Counted from the first letter of the stretch, positions 1 to 11,304 are shown. The stretch: 64,000 nt of DNA from Chrysomallon squamiferum (GCA_012295275.1 CM022670.1:14375862-14439861); one strand, 5' to 3'. Numbers and translations: made by a program. Notes: generated from the letters alone by a model not told the origin.

Positions 1-898
1 GGAAACACAACTCTTCATGTAATATTACTTGCATCATACAGAGTACATCATTGAATAACAGAAACGTTTAAATTTAGTACAGTATATCACAATGATATGT
101 ATGTTATTCAGTGGCATCGGCAAATCAGATATTTTATAAATGTAAAGAAATAAAGAAATTACATTCGGAAATTTATCTTAGACATGAAAATAACAAGTCA
201 AAAAAATAACAGCATATAAATTTAATTTTCACAATGTTTGAAAACTTAAATATTCAGTTAAATATGTATTGGTTTAAGATATTTGTATTTATTTATTTGT
301 TTGTTCGACTGTTACTTTATTTATTTATTTGTTTTTTTCTCTTGTTTCTCTCATTAAAAATATTATGGATTCATTTGACTATCACAATTTTTAGATATTT
401 GACAAATTCATTTTTAGGCCTTATAATGTTTCAGGCTTTTAAAATGTCACCCGTCAGTTTTACGAAATAAATAAATAAATAAATAAGAAAATGACAATGA
501 ATCGAACTTTGTAAAGGAAAATTAGTAGAAGAGTTTCAATCAAATCCAGTGTGTAAACAGAAATACTGAGCTGTAGAAGGTTTACGCTAGGCTAGAAAAA
601 TAGAGATAAGTAACTTCTCCCTCTAGACACATTAGGATGAAATCAGGTTTCGTAAAGGCGAAATGAGACAGAACAACATAACCGAGCCATTCTCATTTAC
701 AGATCGATGTTGTTTCTAATAAAACAGGATCTTCAAGAAAATATTGCGTACAGACTTATGCCATAAGTGATAAAATTATTTAACAAAATATTTATTCTTA
801 TGTTTGTTTACAATTACTGGCAGCCTCCTTTCTCGAGTGTCTGGGTCTTCTTACAAATAATTCTTAAAGGCATTTATCATGTCTATATCAAGAAATTT

Positions 899-1020
899 AA
901 TTTGTATACAAGTTTAAAGGAACTCTGTTTATTGTTAGTAATTTGTATACAAATTTAAAGGAACTCTGTTTATTGTTAGTAATTTGTATACAAATTTAAA
1001 GGAACTCTGTTTATTGTCAG
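899..1020. repeat. 41-bp minisatellite, three copies
   Basis: Three head-to-tail copies begin at 899, 940 and 981. Each starts aatttgtatacaa and contains ggaactctgtttattgt. The copies differ by one or two bases. Confidence 0.9.
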
Positions 1021-1671
1021 CCTCTAATAACAAAAGTAAAACAATGCATTTTTGCAGCAATTCATACGCTTGATCACATGATGTATTAATAAATATAATT
1101 TGATGGAAATATCGCAAAATGCGTTCTCGTCATCGTTGAACAAAATGGAGGCAAAATGTATCGATCCTTTCCACTTCCAAGTCATATATTTAAAATAACA
1201 ATAATTATTATTATAATAAATAAATAAAATTAAGAAAAATAAATAAATAAAAAAAATATATAAATAAAAATAAAGTCGAAGTTTAATAAAAAGGGAAGAG
1301 TATGTCAATATAGACCTTTGCCTATTAGGGTTAAAAGTAAGTCGCAAAATTTTAAAATAGAAAAGTTGTACCAAACCATAATTATTTTTTGAGAGCAGCG
1401 TCGGTAAATTGAAAACTCGGAATGAACTGACGACATCCACAGTGACTGTATAACCGAACTTTCGTACATTAACATTCATAAAATGACAAAACAAATTAAA
1501 TCTTTTGCTGCTACTACGGAAAGCAGAGATTTGCAACCGAATTTAAACATGGGACTATGGCAGAGGAGATTGGTTTGAAGAGAAATATGAGAACAAAAAC
1601 TCGCACACAAAACACACAGTCATCAGTGACATTGTTATCTGACACTCGATAAACGTTTAATTGTAATATTC

Positions 1672-1783
1672 TTTACAAATATGTTCCAATTTCATTACAT
1701 TCTTACAAATGTATTCCAATTTCATAACATTCTTACAAATATATTCCAATTTCATAACATTCATTACAAATATATTCCAATTT
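1672..1783. repeat. ~35-bp minisatellite, four copies
   Basis: Four near-identical copies of a unit built on ttacaaatatattccaattt and cataacattc. The last copy is slightly longer and its 3' end decays into AT-rich sequence. Confidence 0.85.
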
Positions 1784-1908
1784 AATATTATTTTAATCTT
1801 TATAAACCGGTACTCCGTCTAGATTAAAATGGCATATATCCATCCTTCTGTTTATCTACATCTCCATCTACATCTACATATCATATCTATATCTATATCT
1901 ATACATCC

Positions 1909-1909
1909 A

Positions 1910-1995
<86 letters not shown>
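1909..1995. repeat. (CA)n microsatellite
   Basis: About 43 uninterrupted AC units. Apparent poly-His/Thr or Cys/Val reading frames across it are artefacts of the repeat. Confidence 0.97.
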
Positions 1996-1999
<4 letters not shown>

Positions 2000-2561
2000 T
2001 ATAAACAAAGATATAAAAGAAGTGCATTCACAATCAAAATTTAAGGTGAACTGTCTATAATTTAGTCGCAGAGATCTCAGATATAATAAGTCTTGCGACT
2101 TCATCGACACACCGTGATGCAGATTTAACAGGTTCCAGGTGAACTGAGTCAAGAACCGTTATCTACACTGTATAGACTGTACATAGAAAATATTTTACAC
2201 CGCTAAGTAAAACTTATTAAATGACTAAATTATAGGCTGTTCATCTCACTTATCATTTTTACGTAGTTAATAACTAGTAATACACGCCTGTGCTGACATA
2301 TCGTTAAAACTCGAACACAAATTCCATACATTTAATTTGTATTGTAACTAAACGACATTATAGTTTTAGAAATTTCTACATAATGCTTGCAGTTCATTGG
2401 AATACACATGGAATTTTAATATACATACATACATACAAATGTATACATTTCATCAAACACACACATATACGTACATACATATATAGATCCATACATACAC
2501 AAATACGGGAAGAACAACTGCAGAAGTTTTATTTTTCTATAATATTTGAAAAGCGACTTAC

Positions 2562-2640
2562 CAAACTTTGCAAAAATCCTGACATGACTCAAAGAAATAA
2601 AATACACAACAAAAACAAAAAACATCCACACTGTAGCCAT
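2562..2640 (-). pseudogene. Signal-peptide exon of a lectin-EGF/RPTP family receptor (copy 1)
   Basis: On the minus strand an ATG at 2,640 opens a 79-nt exon ending at a consensus GTAAGT donor. It encodes a short hydrophobic leader starting MATVWMFFVFVVYFISLS and ends in phase 1 after Lys-Phe plus G. Three other exons in the window have the same length, phase and layout. Seen: start, hydrophobic core, donor. Inferred: first exon of an F-lectin/EGF receptor, because the F-lectin exons at 3,760 and 5,465 begin TA and complete a Val codon with the final G. The rest of this gene would lie at lower coordinates, where I find nothing convincing. It is therefore either a gene running off the left edge or an orphan exon. 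Confidence 0.6.
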
Positions 2641-2699
2641 GTTGTAAAAACTTAGTCACTGTCAACTAACAAGTCTTTGTCTCTGCAAACCGGAATTAA

Positions 2700-3390
2700 T
2701 TTAGAAAAGTTTTGTGTATCACTATTATTGTCGATGAAACACACAAGTTGTATCACGTGATTAACTAAATACACTGTGGGTTTGACTTGTTTAAGAGACA
2801 AAGGATTGTTCATGTTTAATATGCTGTGTCGAGGTGTGGTTTGTTGTAGGATGAACCATCCTTTGAGCGTGTGCATTCCTTCCACTGTCACACGAATTAT
2901 TTATTTATTTGTTTATTTATTTATTTACATTTGGATATATAATGATAGGAACATGCACGTACATCCATTCATGCATGCAGGCGGACTTACGGGTTTTTTT
3001 TGGTTTCTTTTTTTGTACATTTCAAACCGTCTTGTTAAACAGAACTGTGAATACGATGAAATTAAAATCAATTCATATTTATTTGTACATTTATTTATTT
3101 TAATTTATTAGTTTTTTGAAAATATGTTTTTGTCCCTCATTATTATTCAAGATCATCATCATAATCATCACCATCATGCAGGAGGCATTTTAATGATTAT
3201 TACCCTCCTTACCACTAATTAAATAAATGGTTTGTGATTAAGCACATTAACAAAATTAGTGAAACCGCAGCCGTAACTGCATGAACTACTCGTTGTTTAC
3301 ATTACAGTCAACTCATCTACGATCAGTTACTCAACCCGGAAGATTCTCGATTCTGTAAACCGGATTTAATTTGTGAATATTTGCTTTCGG
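2700..3390. repeat. Repeat R, copy 1 (putative receptor promoter flank)
   Basis: This ~690-bp stretch recurs five times in the window: here, 9,345-9,965, 22,905-23,540, 34,125-34,765 and 41,155-41,785. Landmarks are ctaaatacactgtgg with ttgacttgttt, acacgctgagtcgag, a CAT-rich tract near gcaggca, and gattctgtaaaccggattta. Here and at 22.9 kb it lies just upstream of a minus-strand signal exon, so it probably contains that family's promoter. An E-box TCACGTGA occurs in those two copies. Confidence 0.75.
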
Positions 3391-3539
3391 TAGTGGGGGG
3401 GACACAGTATTGTTTGTTGATGAATAACAAGAGAGTTTTGGTTTAAATGTTTTCTGTCGCTTACTGGACAATTCAGGGGCGGATTATAGTTTAGGTGGGG
3501 GGATTCAGGAAACAGCATGTAAGTGTTTATAATTTGAAA

Positions 3540-3566
3540 TTAATTATTCACTAAAGGGTTTCTTCT

Positions 3567-3644
<78 letters not shown>

Positions 3645-3842
3645 ACATAAATAAAGAAGAAAAGAACATTTTAAAAAAAGGACCCTGTAACCAGATATAT
3701 ACTCACACGCATGCACACAACACGCTATAATTGTTGCAAATGTATTTTTACTGTTTCAGTAAACATAGTGCTTTAAAAAACGCTGAGTCAAAGTTCAAAT
3801 GTAGACGGATTTAGTCCCTTTAATGCTGTTGACGGTGTAACT
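3540..3842. repeat. Left arm of a ~300-bp inverted repeat
   Basis: Reads as the reverse complement of 5,384-5,695. Paired landmarks run from cactaaagggtttcttct next to a GA tract, through gcatgcacacaacacgctat, to gacggatttagtcc and gctgttgacggtgtaac. The arm contains an F-lectin exon. The two arms enclose about 1.54 kb. Confidence 0.88.
3569..3641. repeat. (GA)n microsatellite
   Basis: About 36 GA units inside the left inverted-repeat arm. Its counterpart is the (CT)n at 5,590-5,675. Confidence 0.97.
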
Positions 3843-3847
3843 TATGG

Positions 3848-3850
<3 letters not shown>
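3760..3850 (+). pseudogene. F-lectin N-terminal exon, plus-strand copy
   Basis: After the acceptor tttttactgtttcag the exon reads, with a G from a phase-1 upstream exon, VNIVL-stop-KTLSQSSNVDG, then FSPFNAVDGVTYG. QSS...NAVDG is the typical start of a fucolectin (F-type lectin) fold. A TAA replaces the Thr codon of the minus-strand twin at 5,465, and the exon runs into a (TAA)n tract before the expected Trp-Trp-x-Val-Asp-Leu. It is therefore broken twice. It is the same exon as in the opposite arm of the inverted repeat. Confidence 0.75.
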
Positions 3851-3880
<30 letters not shown>

Positions 3881-3881
3881 T
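3849..3881. repeat. (TAA)n microsatellite
   Basis: About eleven TAA units directly truncating the plus-strand F-lectin exon. Confidence 0.95.
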
Positions 3882-4137
3882 GTGTGGACATGTATTATAT
3901 ACATGTATTGCCGTACAATACTTTGAATCCGTACGTTCCTATATGACAAACTGTAATAATTCAAAGAAATAAATGTATAATATAACATAATGTAACGTAA
4001 TGAAATATAACGCAACAGAAAAATAGAAGATAATGAAGATATAGCTAGAAATTGAGGAGACTGCGGAAACCATTTATTAGCAGTTTAAGTTTTTTACTAA
4101 GTTACTTTCAGAACAGTCTGTGTTTACCGATCCTTAC

Positions 4138-4531
4138 TGATAACACGCGATACATGTTCTAGTGTTTCAATCACACGACGAGTTTAGAAAACAGTGATAC
4201 TTTGGACATCGCTTTGAACATCCGGAACCTCTCTGTATCTCATACACACGTAGAAACAAACACTCTGACAAAACACACACACACAACATGCACACAGACT
4301 CATACATACAAATACACACAACCTTCACACACACCAACACATACAACCCACACCCACCAACCAACACACTCACACATACATAAGTACGGTTTGTACAGTC
4401 TGATCCTCTCCATTCAGCTTGACATCATTTAGTACAAGATCCATTGTCTGCAGGACATGATGAGTTCTGTTGACAGTATCGACTTTCACACAATTTGTCA
4501 CAGTTAGAACCATAATATCCTGTTACACAAG
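4138..4531 (-). pseudogene. Two EGF-like exons with stop codons
   Basis: Minus strand. The first exon (4,531-4,388) follows the acceptor tttatcag and reads CVTGYYGSNCDKLCESRYC, then QQNSSCPADNGSCTK, a TGA, then CQAEWRGSDCT. This is the MEGF/scavenger-receptor cysteine pattern. The second (about 4,232-4,138) reads CSKRCPKYHCFLNSSCD, a TGA, then NTRTCIACY with a GTAAGG donor. Each exon has one in-frame TGA and otherwise keeps its cysteines. With the F-lectin exons at 4,749-5,465 and the signal exon at 6,364 they form one broken minus-strand receptor in the order signal, F-lectin, EGF, EGF. No transmembrane or cytoplasmic part follows. Confidence 0.72.
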
Positions 4532-4604
4532 CTGATAAATATAAATACGATATTAATACTTTCCAAACGGTTTCCAAAAAATATTGTAAAAATAACACAA
4601 ACAC

Positions 4605-4720
4605 AATTACTACTACTATTACTCCTACTACTACTCCTACTCCTACTTCTACTACTGTTACTACTACTACTACTATTACTATTACTACTACTAATAATAT
4701 TACATCTACTATTCAGTGAG
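4605..4720. repeat. Degenerate (ACT)n/(CTA)n trinucleotide tract
   Basis: Imperfect tactac/attact triplets, in an intron of the broken receptor. Confidence 0.9.
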
Positions 4721-4748
4721 AAGCAAAATCAAATATGCCTTTACTTAC

Positions 4749-5015
4749 TATAAACTTCAAGTTCTACAAAATCCAGTCTTTTGAAGCCAAAATCATGCGT
4801 CGATCCTCCATTATCTGTTCCTTGATAAATGTCACATATCTAGCGTTGACGTTACAAATTATACTTACGACTTCGTCAATGTCAGATCCATCTGATTTAC
4901 CAGTAACATTACCACGCATAAACCCTGTTTTGGATTCTCCCGCTAGTGTGTTTGCGTACACTTGTACACCATTTCTTCTCAATGTCTCTAAATCACATTT
5001 GTTTTCGTTTTAAAT
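4749..5015 (-). pseudogene. F-lectin C-terminal exon with a 1-bp frameshift
   Basis: Minus strand. The exon reads NENKCDLETLRRNGVQVYAN, TLAGESKTGFMRGNVTGKSD, then IICNVNARYVTF. It then loses one base and continues in another frame as QGTDNGGSTHDFGFKRLDFV followed by ELEVY, to the donor GTAAGT. ARYVT and LDF-x-E-x-EVY are hallmark segments of the fucolectin domain. Without the frameshift it would make a complete C-terminal half-domain. A homologous exon at about 25.4-25.6 kb keeps the correct spacing (RYVTVCQGT), which supports a one-base deletion here. Confidence 0.8.
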
Positions 5016-5289
5016 CTGATTTATCATATGTATATAATACTCTAATGGAATTTGAAAGATAGCACGAACACAGCAGTTACAAAACGTCGTGAGCCATTGG
5101 AAGAAGGTGGTGTGTATTATTTCAGGAATAAAACAGTTTATTTGGGAGCTTATAACCTTATGTGCGTCTGAAAATGGTGGATGTTATACAGTTAATAGAT
5201 GGCAAACTTTCTTTCTCTGTTTCTAGTAGTTTTTGTATTTGAGGAAGAAGGTCTCTCTGTAACACATAATAATTATTTTCGCATTAGCA

Positions 5290-5465
5290 GACGGTGGCTT
5301 TTTATTATTGTGCCAAATCCACTTCCCACCAGCTGTAAGGTTGGTCTGTAGCTGAATGCATGCACTGAGCATAGTACCCATACGTTACACCGTCAACAGC
5401 ATTTAAAGGACTAAATCCGTCTACATTTGAACTTTGACTGACCGTTTTAGTCAGCACTATGTTTA
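5290..5465 (-). pseudogene. F-lectin N-terminal exon, minus-strand copy
   Basis: Minus strand. After acceptor tgtttaag the exon, with the G of the 79-nt signal exon, reads VNIVLTKTVSQSSNVDG, FSPLNAVDGVTYGYYAQ, CMHSATDQPYSWWEVDLAQ. It has QSS, AVDG, and Trp-Trp-x-Val-Asp-Leu in the order expected of an F-type lectin. After DLAQ two TAA codons interrupt the next strand (KATVC), so the exon is damaged near its 3' end and I cannot place its donor. It lies partly inside the right arm of the inverted repeat. Confidence 0.82.
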
Positions 5466-5588
5466 CTTAAACAGTAAAAATACATTTGCAACAATTATAG
5501 TGTATTCTGTGCATGCGTGTGAGTATACATCTGGTTACTGAGGCTTTTTAACATTCTTTCTTTTGTTCTTTTCCTGTGTATAAAAGTG

Positions 5589-5676
<88 letters not shown>

Positions 5677-5695
5677 AAGAAACTCTTTAGTGAAT
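5384..5695. repeat. Right arm of the ~300-bp inverted repeat
   Basis: Reverse complement of 3,540-3,842 with scattered substitutions. It begins at the AVDG codons of the F-lectin exon and ends just past a (CT)n tract at agaagaaactctttagtg. The sequence right after it starts duplicated block 1. Confidence 0.88.
5590..5675. repeat. (CT)n microsatellite
   Basis: About 42 CT units inside the right inverted-repeat arm, at the left border of block 1. A similar tract sits at the same place in block 2 (30,443-30,551). Confidence 0.97.
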
Positions 5696-6285
5696 AATAA
5701 TAATTCTTTATAACGCCCAATACAAAAAAAAAATATTATTTTAAAATGTTTTGGTGTGCGAGTTACTTTAACATTTGTGGTATGCAAATATTATTATGTT
5801 ACAAGTGAAATGTGATGTGTTTATAAATAAGTGTTATTATCATTTCATTGTTTTATTTGCATCTGACAACAGTGCATCAGCCTATGAAATGGTTTATGCA
5901 ACTATTTCCTCATATTTTCTAATGACCTATGTTTGCTATTTTAACACTGTTATTTCAAAACTATTCCAGTTTGCAAATATAATAATTAAAATAATGTAAT
6001 TTTTTTTCTTTTAAAACAGTATATGATGTAAATATAAATATAAAACATCTTTGCATATCCACACAGATTAACCCACTGTTTGTCCGAGATGCATATTAAG
6101 ATATTTTATTTAATGTAAAACTAAATGTTACAATAACTATATAAAAATAAAGTGTGTACATATGTGTCTCTCTTTATACATATACATTCTTTTTCATAAT
6201 TTTCAATTGATCTTTAAAATTAGATCTTCTCTTATGATATGCAGTGAATGATCAAAAGTTAATAACAAGATATTTAATTACTTAC

Positions 6286-6364
6286 CATATTTGGCTGTCG
6301 TCTGTCTTGATTGTAAATTCAAAAAATAAATTATAAACTGAAGACTCACGCACATTCTGGCCAT
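6286..6364 (-). pseudogene. Signal-peptide exon of the broken lectin-EGF receptor (copy 2)
   Basis: Minus strand. ATG at 6,364 in the context gccATGG. The 79-nt exon encodes a leader starting MARMCVSLQFIIYFLNLQS and ends with Lys-Tyr plus G before GTAAGT. The hydrophobic core and following polar stretch fit a cleavable signal peptide. The exon itself is intact, and its phase matches the F-lectin exon at 5,465, so the two would splice into a secreted or membrane lectin. The gene is called broken because the exons downstream carry stops and a frameshift. Confidence 0.75.
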
Positions 6365-6741
6365 GGCGAGAATACTTGGTAGACAATAAGTCAAGTGTAA
6401 ATGTACTTTTAAACAAGAAAATTTCCCATAATTCATCTCTGTGAAAAGATAGCCATGGAGTTTGTAACACAGTGTCGTGGAAAATGCATAATAAACATGT
6501 CTCATTGAGAATGCGAATAATACACATTTTAGTTTTCCACACAGAAAGATAAGTATTAGTAAATATTATTTCGTGGACATTGAGATAAGACAGAGTTAAA
6601 CACAATAATTACAGCAACTAATGATACGTGTTTTAATATAGTACTTTGTAGTATTATATAATATAACATAATATAACATAACATAATACAATATCATATG
6701 ATGTAAAAAATATAATATATAGGAGATGGTAAATTATCGGA

Positions 6742-6807
<66 letters not shown>
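6742..6807. repeat. (TAA)n microsatellite
   Basis: About 22 TAA/AAT units. The corresponding place in block 2 is 31,530-31,585. Confidence 0.97.
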
Positions 6808-6809
<2 letters not shown>

Positions 6810-6956
6810 TAATAATAACAAAAATAAAGATAATAACAATAATTACCATCTTACGAGGACTATTCTCTAAAGTAAATAATTCTAAAAGTGAATTTGTTAA
6901 GAAAATATATTTCATTTTACGCAATGATCAGTGTAATTTTAACTTTTTAATAATTA

Positions 6957-6980
<24 letters not shown>
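6957..6980. repeat. (TA)n microsatellite
   Basis: Short TA run followed by T8, upstream of the decayed plus-strand terminal exon. Confidence 0.9.
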
Positions 6981-6990
<10 letters not shown>

Positions 6991-6999
6991 TAAATCCAG

Positions 7000-7300
7000 G
7001 ACTCAGTCTTTGCGTGAATGGAAATGTTCGATACAGTCTCTTTGTAATAACGTTTGTCGGAGTTAAGTCCCTTGGCAGGGACAGCCTCAATGTATATACT
7101 GAAAAGCACCTCTAGTTTTGGTACATAATTCTGTTTTGACTTGGAATGCTTAATTTATCTCTGTGTGATCTCAATATGACGAAATAAAAACGTAAAAAAA
7201 AAAAAAAAAAAATGTTTAGACGCTTAGTGCTTCAGAAGGCTGTGACAAAAATGGAGAAAGTCCAGTGTTTATATAATAAATGGCAATGACAACGAACTAT
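7000..7300 (+). pseudogene. Decayed plus-strand receptor terminal exon and 3' flank
   Basis: The segment 7,140-7,300 is an inverted relative of 12,713-12,860, the 3' end of the ITAM-like exon. Read on the plus strand it keeps a fragment QYDEIKT-stop, matching PYDKIKT-stop of the minus exons, and then the same 3' flank (gtttatataataaatg, acgaactatgg). Upstream frames are broken. The block 2 counterpart at about 31.8-32.1 kb keeps SPYDEMKK-stop. This is a remnant of a terminal exon in the opposite orientation. Confidence 0.5.
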
Positions 7301-8964
7301 GGTATTATCAAGCTTATATCAGATATTTCTTAAATATTAGAAATGGACAACAACAGTTCTACAGATTAGATTATAAACTCAGTTAAATATATTATTTATA
7401 CATGAATTTTATCAAATTTAGAATCAACAGTCGTACAAATTCGATTACTTACTAAGCTGTCTCACATGTTTTATTTTACATATTTAATTACTTACCCAGA
7501 TATATCTCAGATATCTCATTTCACATATTTAATTACTTATTCAGATGTACCTCACATGTCTTATTTTAAATGTGTGTTTTGTTTTATTTATACATTTCGA
7601 CAAACACGCACAAATACACAACACACATATTTACATACATGGATAGAAACGTGCATACCTGTAGGCATACATACTTATGTACGTACCTTCATAGGTACGT
7701 ACATATACATAAATACACATTCATACACACATATATGTACACATATATATACATACACACACCCACACATACATACGTACATGCATACATACATAATTAT
7801 GTATTATGTTAGTGTTATTAAAGAATGGATTATTTTACAAGTCAAACTGTAGTACGGCTATCTATTTCTTTACTTTGTAAACGAGAACGAAAGATAATAC
7901 GTTAAAGTCTAAATCAAACGCTATAATCTATAACAGTTAACAAACGAAACATTTTACGGTTGAAATGAGAAAGAAAAAAACTTATTTTTCAATACGTAAT
8001 CTTTTCAATCGGTTATGAGAATAACCTGCGCTTCCCTACTTAAATATAGCTTGTATTATTGTAAAATAATCGTAGTAAGAAAGATTGTAATGGTTTCTCT
8101 GCTGCGTAAAGGTGATTTTTTTAGTTGACAATTTAGTTTTCCAGATATGGGCTCGTTCTGGATAAGTGTTCATTTTCTAGCTTTTTGTTTAATTGCATAA
8201 CGAGGACAGACGTTTACTCGATCCAGTCAGCAATACAAATAATATGATTTAATCAACTCATACAAATTTAATTTTTGATAGATTATTGTGTGTCGATTTC
8301 CAGGCTTTACTCATGAGAAACGTGATTGTGCTCATTAAAAGTATCTTGCCCCACGTTGTCCGGGAGATAGCGTTGTCTGTCCAACAATTTGTTAGTGTGT
8401 TAGTATGTTAGTCGAATACTGATAATGAATGAATGAATAAGAACAGTATGAAACAGTATTACATTAGCTGCTAAGTCTCACACTGAACATATTACATCGC
8501 GATCATTTATTTACAATCTCATTAGTTATATTTGGTTAGAACAATGCTCATTTGTCTAATAATGGAATGTTCAGTTCTACAAAACTGTGTGTGTGTGTGT
8601 GTGTGTCTGCATATGTTTAAACACTTCACTAGAAGATATGATGACGCGATCTGAAGACTAAAAATAGTTAAATCTTTTATTCAACCGCTGAATGATACTT
8701 GAGTGGTAAACAAAGACTGAAATGTGTAATTAAAATATACCTTACTGTTAACTGAAAACACATAGCTGGTATTATTGTTCAAAACATATACAGATAAGTT
8801 GTTAACCGGGAAGGTGTCACGGTTGACTGAACACGAATTCATGAATTTAACTCGCTTTGTTACTTTTCATGTGCGGCTACGCATTAAGGCTAACTTTGAA
8901 CATGCAAACTACGAGTGGTTGTATGCAGTGAGAATTATTAACTGAGTTTACATTAGTCTGTTAT

Positions 8965-9006
<42 letters not shown>

Positions 9007-9340
9007 GATGATTATGATGATGATGATAAAATAATATTAATAACAATGTGTGCGTCATTGTGTGAATTGCAAGTAGATATGTTGATATTGTACAGATGAT
9101 CATACATTTTATCCAAGAGCAGAAAACGAATTATAGCTAGTTAATTGTTTGTGTGAGATGTACAAGAAACAAAACAGAAATAGTAGCCACTACATTTAAT
9201 TTGTCAATATGTTATATTGACGATTTTAGTTCTTACTATTGAAAGTAGCTGGTAATTAAAGTAAAGCAACAACTGACATCGATATAAACTAATTGTTTTC
9301 AATACGATTTATCTTCATATATAACATTTTATTTGTTTAG
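7300..9340. other. Non-coding part of block 1, no gene seen
   Basis: Holds (CATA)n-rich sequence at about 7,600-7,800, a short (GT)n at 8,588-8,606 and a (TA)n at 8,966-9,002. The sequence is shared with 32.1-34.1 kb and, from about 8,000, with 39.8-41.1 kb. No exon-like reading frame is conserved between the copies. Confidence 0.6.
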
Positions 9341-9344
9341 AAAG

Positions 9345-9965
9345 TTTGAGTGCATCACTATTATTGTCGTTGAAGCAAACATGCTGGATCACTTGATTAG
9401 CTAAATACACTGTGGAGTTGACTTGTTTGAGAGACAAAGATGTGTTCAAGGTTAACACGCTGAGTCGAAGCATGGTTGGTGCAGCATGAACCAGTCTCTG
9501 AGAGTATGCATTCCTACAACGAATAATTAATGCTCATACATCATTCATACATGTTTGGTACATATATGTTTCGGTTGAATATTTAAAATCATCTTGCTTA
9601 AGGGAACTGTGAATAAAACGAAACAAAAATCAATTCACATATTTGTACATCTATTAAAATTGTTTTTATTTTTAATTATAATTTTTTTGAAGAAATTTTC
9701 TCTTCCTCGTTTTTATTTGTCATCAACATCGTCATCATCTTGCAGCAGGCATTTTTAGGCAATATTATCATATTTACCATTAATTTAATAAATAGATTGG
9801 GATTAAGCCTGTTAAACAAATTAGTGAAGCCACACCCGTGACCCCTTCAACTACACGTCGTTTACATTATAGCCAAGTCATCTGCGACCAGTTTCTCAAC
9901 CGGGAAGTTTCTTTATTCTGTAAACCGGATTTAACTTGTGAATATCAGCTTTCGAATACACAGCA
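9345..9965. repeat. Repeat R, copy 2
   Basis: Same landmarks as copy 1, but the E-box is changed to TCACTTGA and the minus-strand signal exon that should lie next to it is absent. The lower-coordinate flank instead matches introns of the phosphatase gene near 63.45 kb (agctggtaat, aaagtaaagc). Confidence 0.7.
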
Positions 9966-10559
9966 TTGCGTGTTGGTGAATAACAAAATGTTTTATTTTA
10001 AAAAAAATATGTCGGTAACTCAGGAGCGTATTATACTTTAGGTAGACAGGTTTTCCGAAACAGTACGTAAATGTTTATAAGTTTTATGCATATTTCAGAT
10101 TGTTCAGAAAGAGGAAAGAAAGAAAGCAGTATTAGTCTGAGTGCTATCGAAGAGTTTCTTCAAATATATTGTTTGCTCTTCTTGTACACTTGAGTAATAA
10201 TATCAACAACAACACAAAGTATAATGGAGAAAAACGTTGTACATTTGATTTTCTCTTCTTAAATTAAACGAAAGAAATGGTTACTCTAGAATTATAAAAT
10301 AGATATTGGGATAAAACCTACTAAGATAAAGATGGTCATAATAATACTGATAATGACGATCATTTTTATATTGTTTAATTGAAGAAGCTGGCGACGACGA
10401 TGATGATAATAATTTATCAAATTGAAGAGGAGGACAATAGGAAATAGGGATGATAAAGAATGATATATTAAACTTTGTTTCACTTACTTATACCTCCACA
10501 ATGTACACTGCTGTCGCGTGCTCATCATCTATTTTTCGTTTTAGTAAAATTCTCATATT

Positions 10560-10690
10560 TAGTGTTGTTGTTAAAAGTGATGATTGCTGAATCAGGACTA
10601 TCAGATATATTTGATAGTAACGTTACCTGTATCTTGTGTTATATGTACTCTGTACAACGTTTCTATGTATCTGCACACCATTTCACCTGA
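10560..10690 (-). pseudogene. Decayed F-lectin exon fragment (block 1)
   Basis: Read on the minus strand, aatggtgtgcagatacat followed by ggtaacgttact matches NGVQVY and GNVT of the F-lectin exon at 4.8 kb. The frame is destroyed by stops right after GNVT. The same fragment is at about 42.35-42.48 kb. The call rests on nucleotide-level resemblance only. Confidence 0.45.
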
Positions 10691-10713
10691 ATGTGAATGA
10701 AATATATGAAAAC

Positions 10714-10715
<2 letters not shown>

Positions 10716-10762
<47 letters not shown>
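10716..10762. repeat. (TA)n microsatellite
   Basis: About 23 TA units. The block 3 copy at about 42,503 is almost lost, a visible length difference between the otherwise near-identical blocks. Confidence 0.95.
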
Positions 10763-10764
<2 letters not shown>

Positions 10765-11303
10765 CGTTTCTGAGGTTATATCAGAAACGACTTTTTTTTA
10801 AGTTAATGTATTGGTTTATTTATAATCATGTTGGAAGTAGATTTTCTTGGTATGTTTGGGTGATGGTAAAAGCATAAGAAGGAAGAAAAAGTTTTATTTA
10901 CAGACATATAGATATTTTTCTTTTAAGTTACGATCTACCTATCTGAAAATGAAAATTTGTCTTCCTTCTTCTTATGTATTTTCTTGATCCTCTTTCCCGC
11001 CAAGAGGAATACTTGTTTGTAGCTGTATGAATAGACTCTCACTAATCTCTACTGCCCAGATTCATAGCATTATCATAATATTCTTTGCTTAAATAAGAAC
11101 TCGTGTACGTGGTTTGTTTAGAACCCCATCTAATAGTATGTAGAAACTGTTACAGGTAAATAGTTTTAAAAAGTAAATACACTTACTGTTAATAACACTT
11201 CTACAATAACAATTGTTACTTTTGATGTTACTACTATAGCTACTATTATTACTATTACTATAATTACTTGTAGATAATCTCGTCTTTGTTAACGAAAACC
11301 CGG

Positions 11304-11304
11304 T

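Larger units (their letters stand above)
1..2561. other. AT-rich intergenic stretch, no gene seen
   Basis: I see no convincing exon here. The stretch holds two short minisatellites, a long CA tract and (TAAA)n patches at about 468-485 and 1,210-1,275. The last ~350 bases (about 2,040-2,400) recur at about 22,160-22,480, so this is the flank of a duplicated receptor 5' end. A minus-strand open stretch at 1,330-1,536 was considered as a decayed F-lectin exon but the match is too weak to call. Confidence 0.6.

Noticed and set aside
1310-1536. Minus-strand frame as an F-lectin N-terminal exon downstream of the 2.6-kb leader
   Set aside because: Only a vague W-x-x-x-V pattern; no QSS, AVDG or ARYVT segment and no clear acceptor.
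897-1783. CRISPR-like regular repeats
   Set aside because: Plain tandem minisatellites without spacers, in a eukaryotic genome.
1829-2152. Open frames of poly-His/Thr and Cys/Val on both strands
   Set aside because: They are translations of a (CA)n tract with no flanking coding features.
3165-3215. Candidate His-rich coding run (also 23,290-23,340)
   Set aside because: CAT-rich microsatellite inside repeat R; no frame is conserved across its five copies.
10292-10690. Small frames on both strands kept in block 3
   Set aside because: Near-identity of blocks 1 and 3 explains them; the plus frame is antisense to a decayed F-lectin exon.
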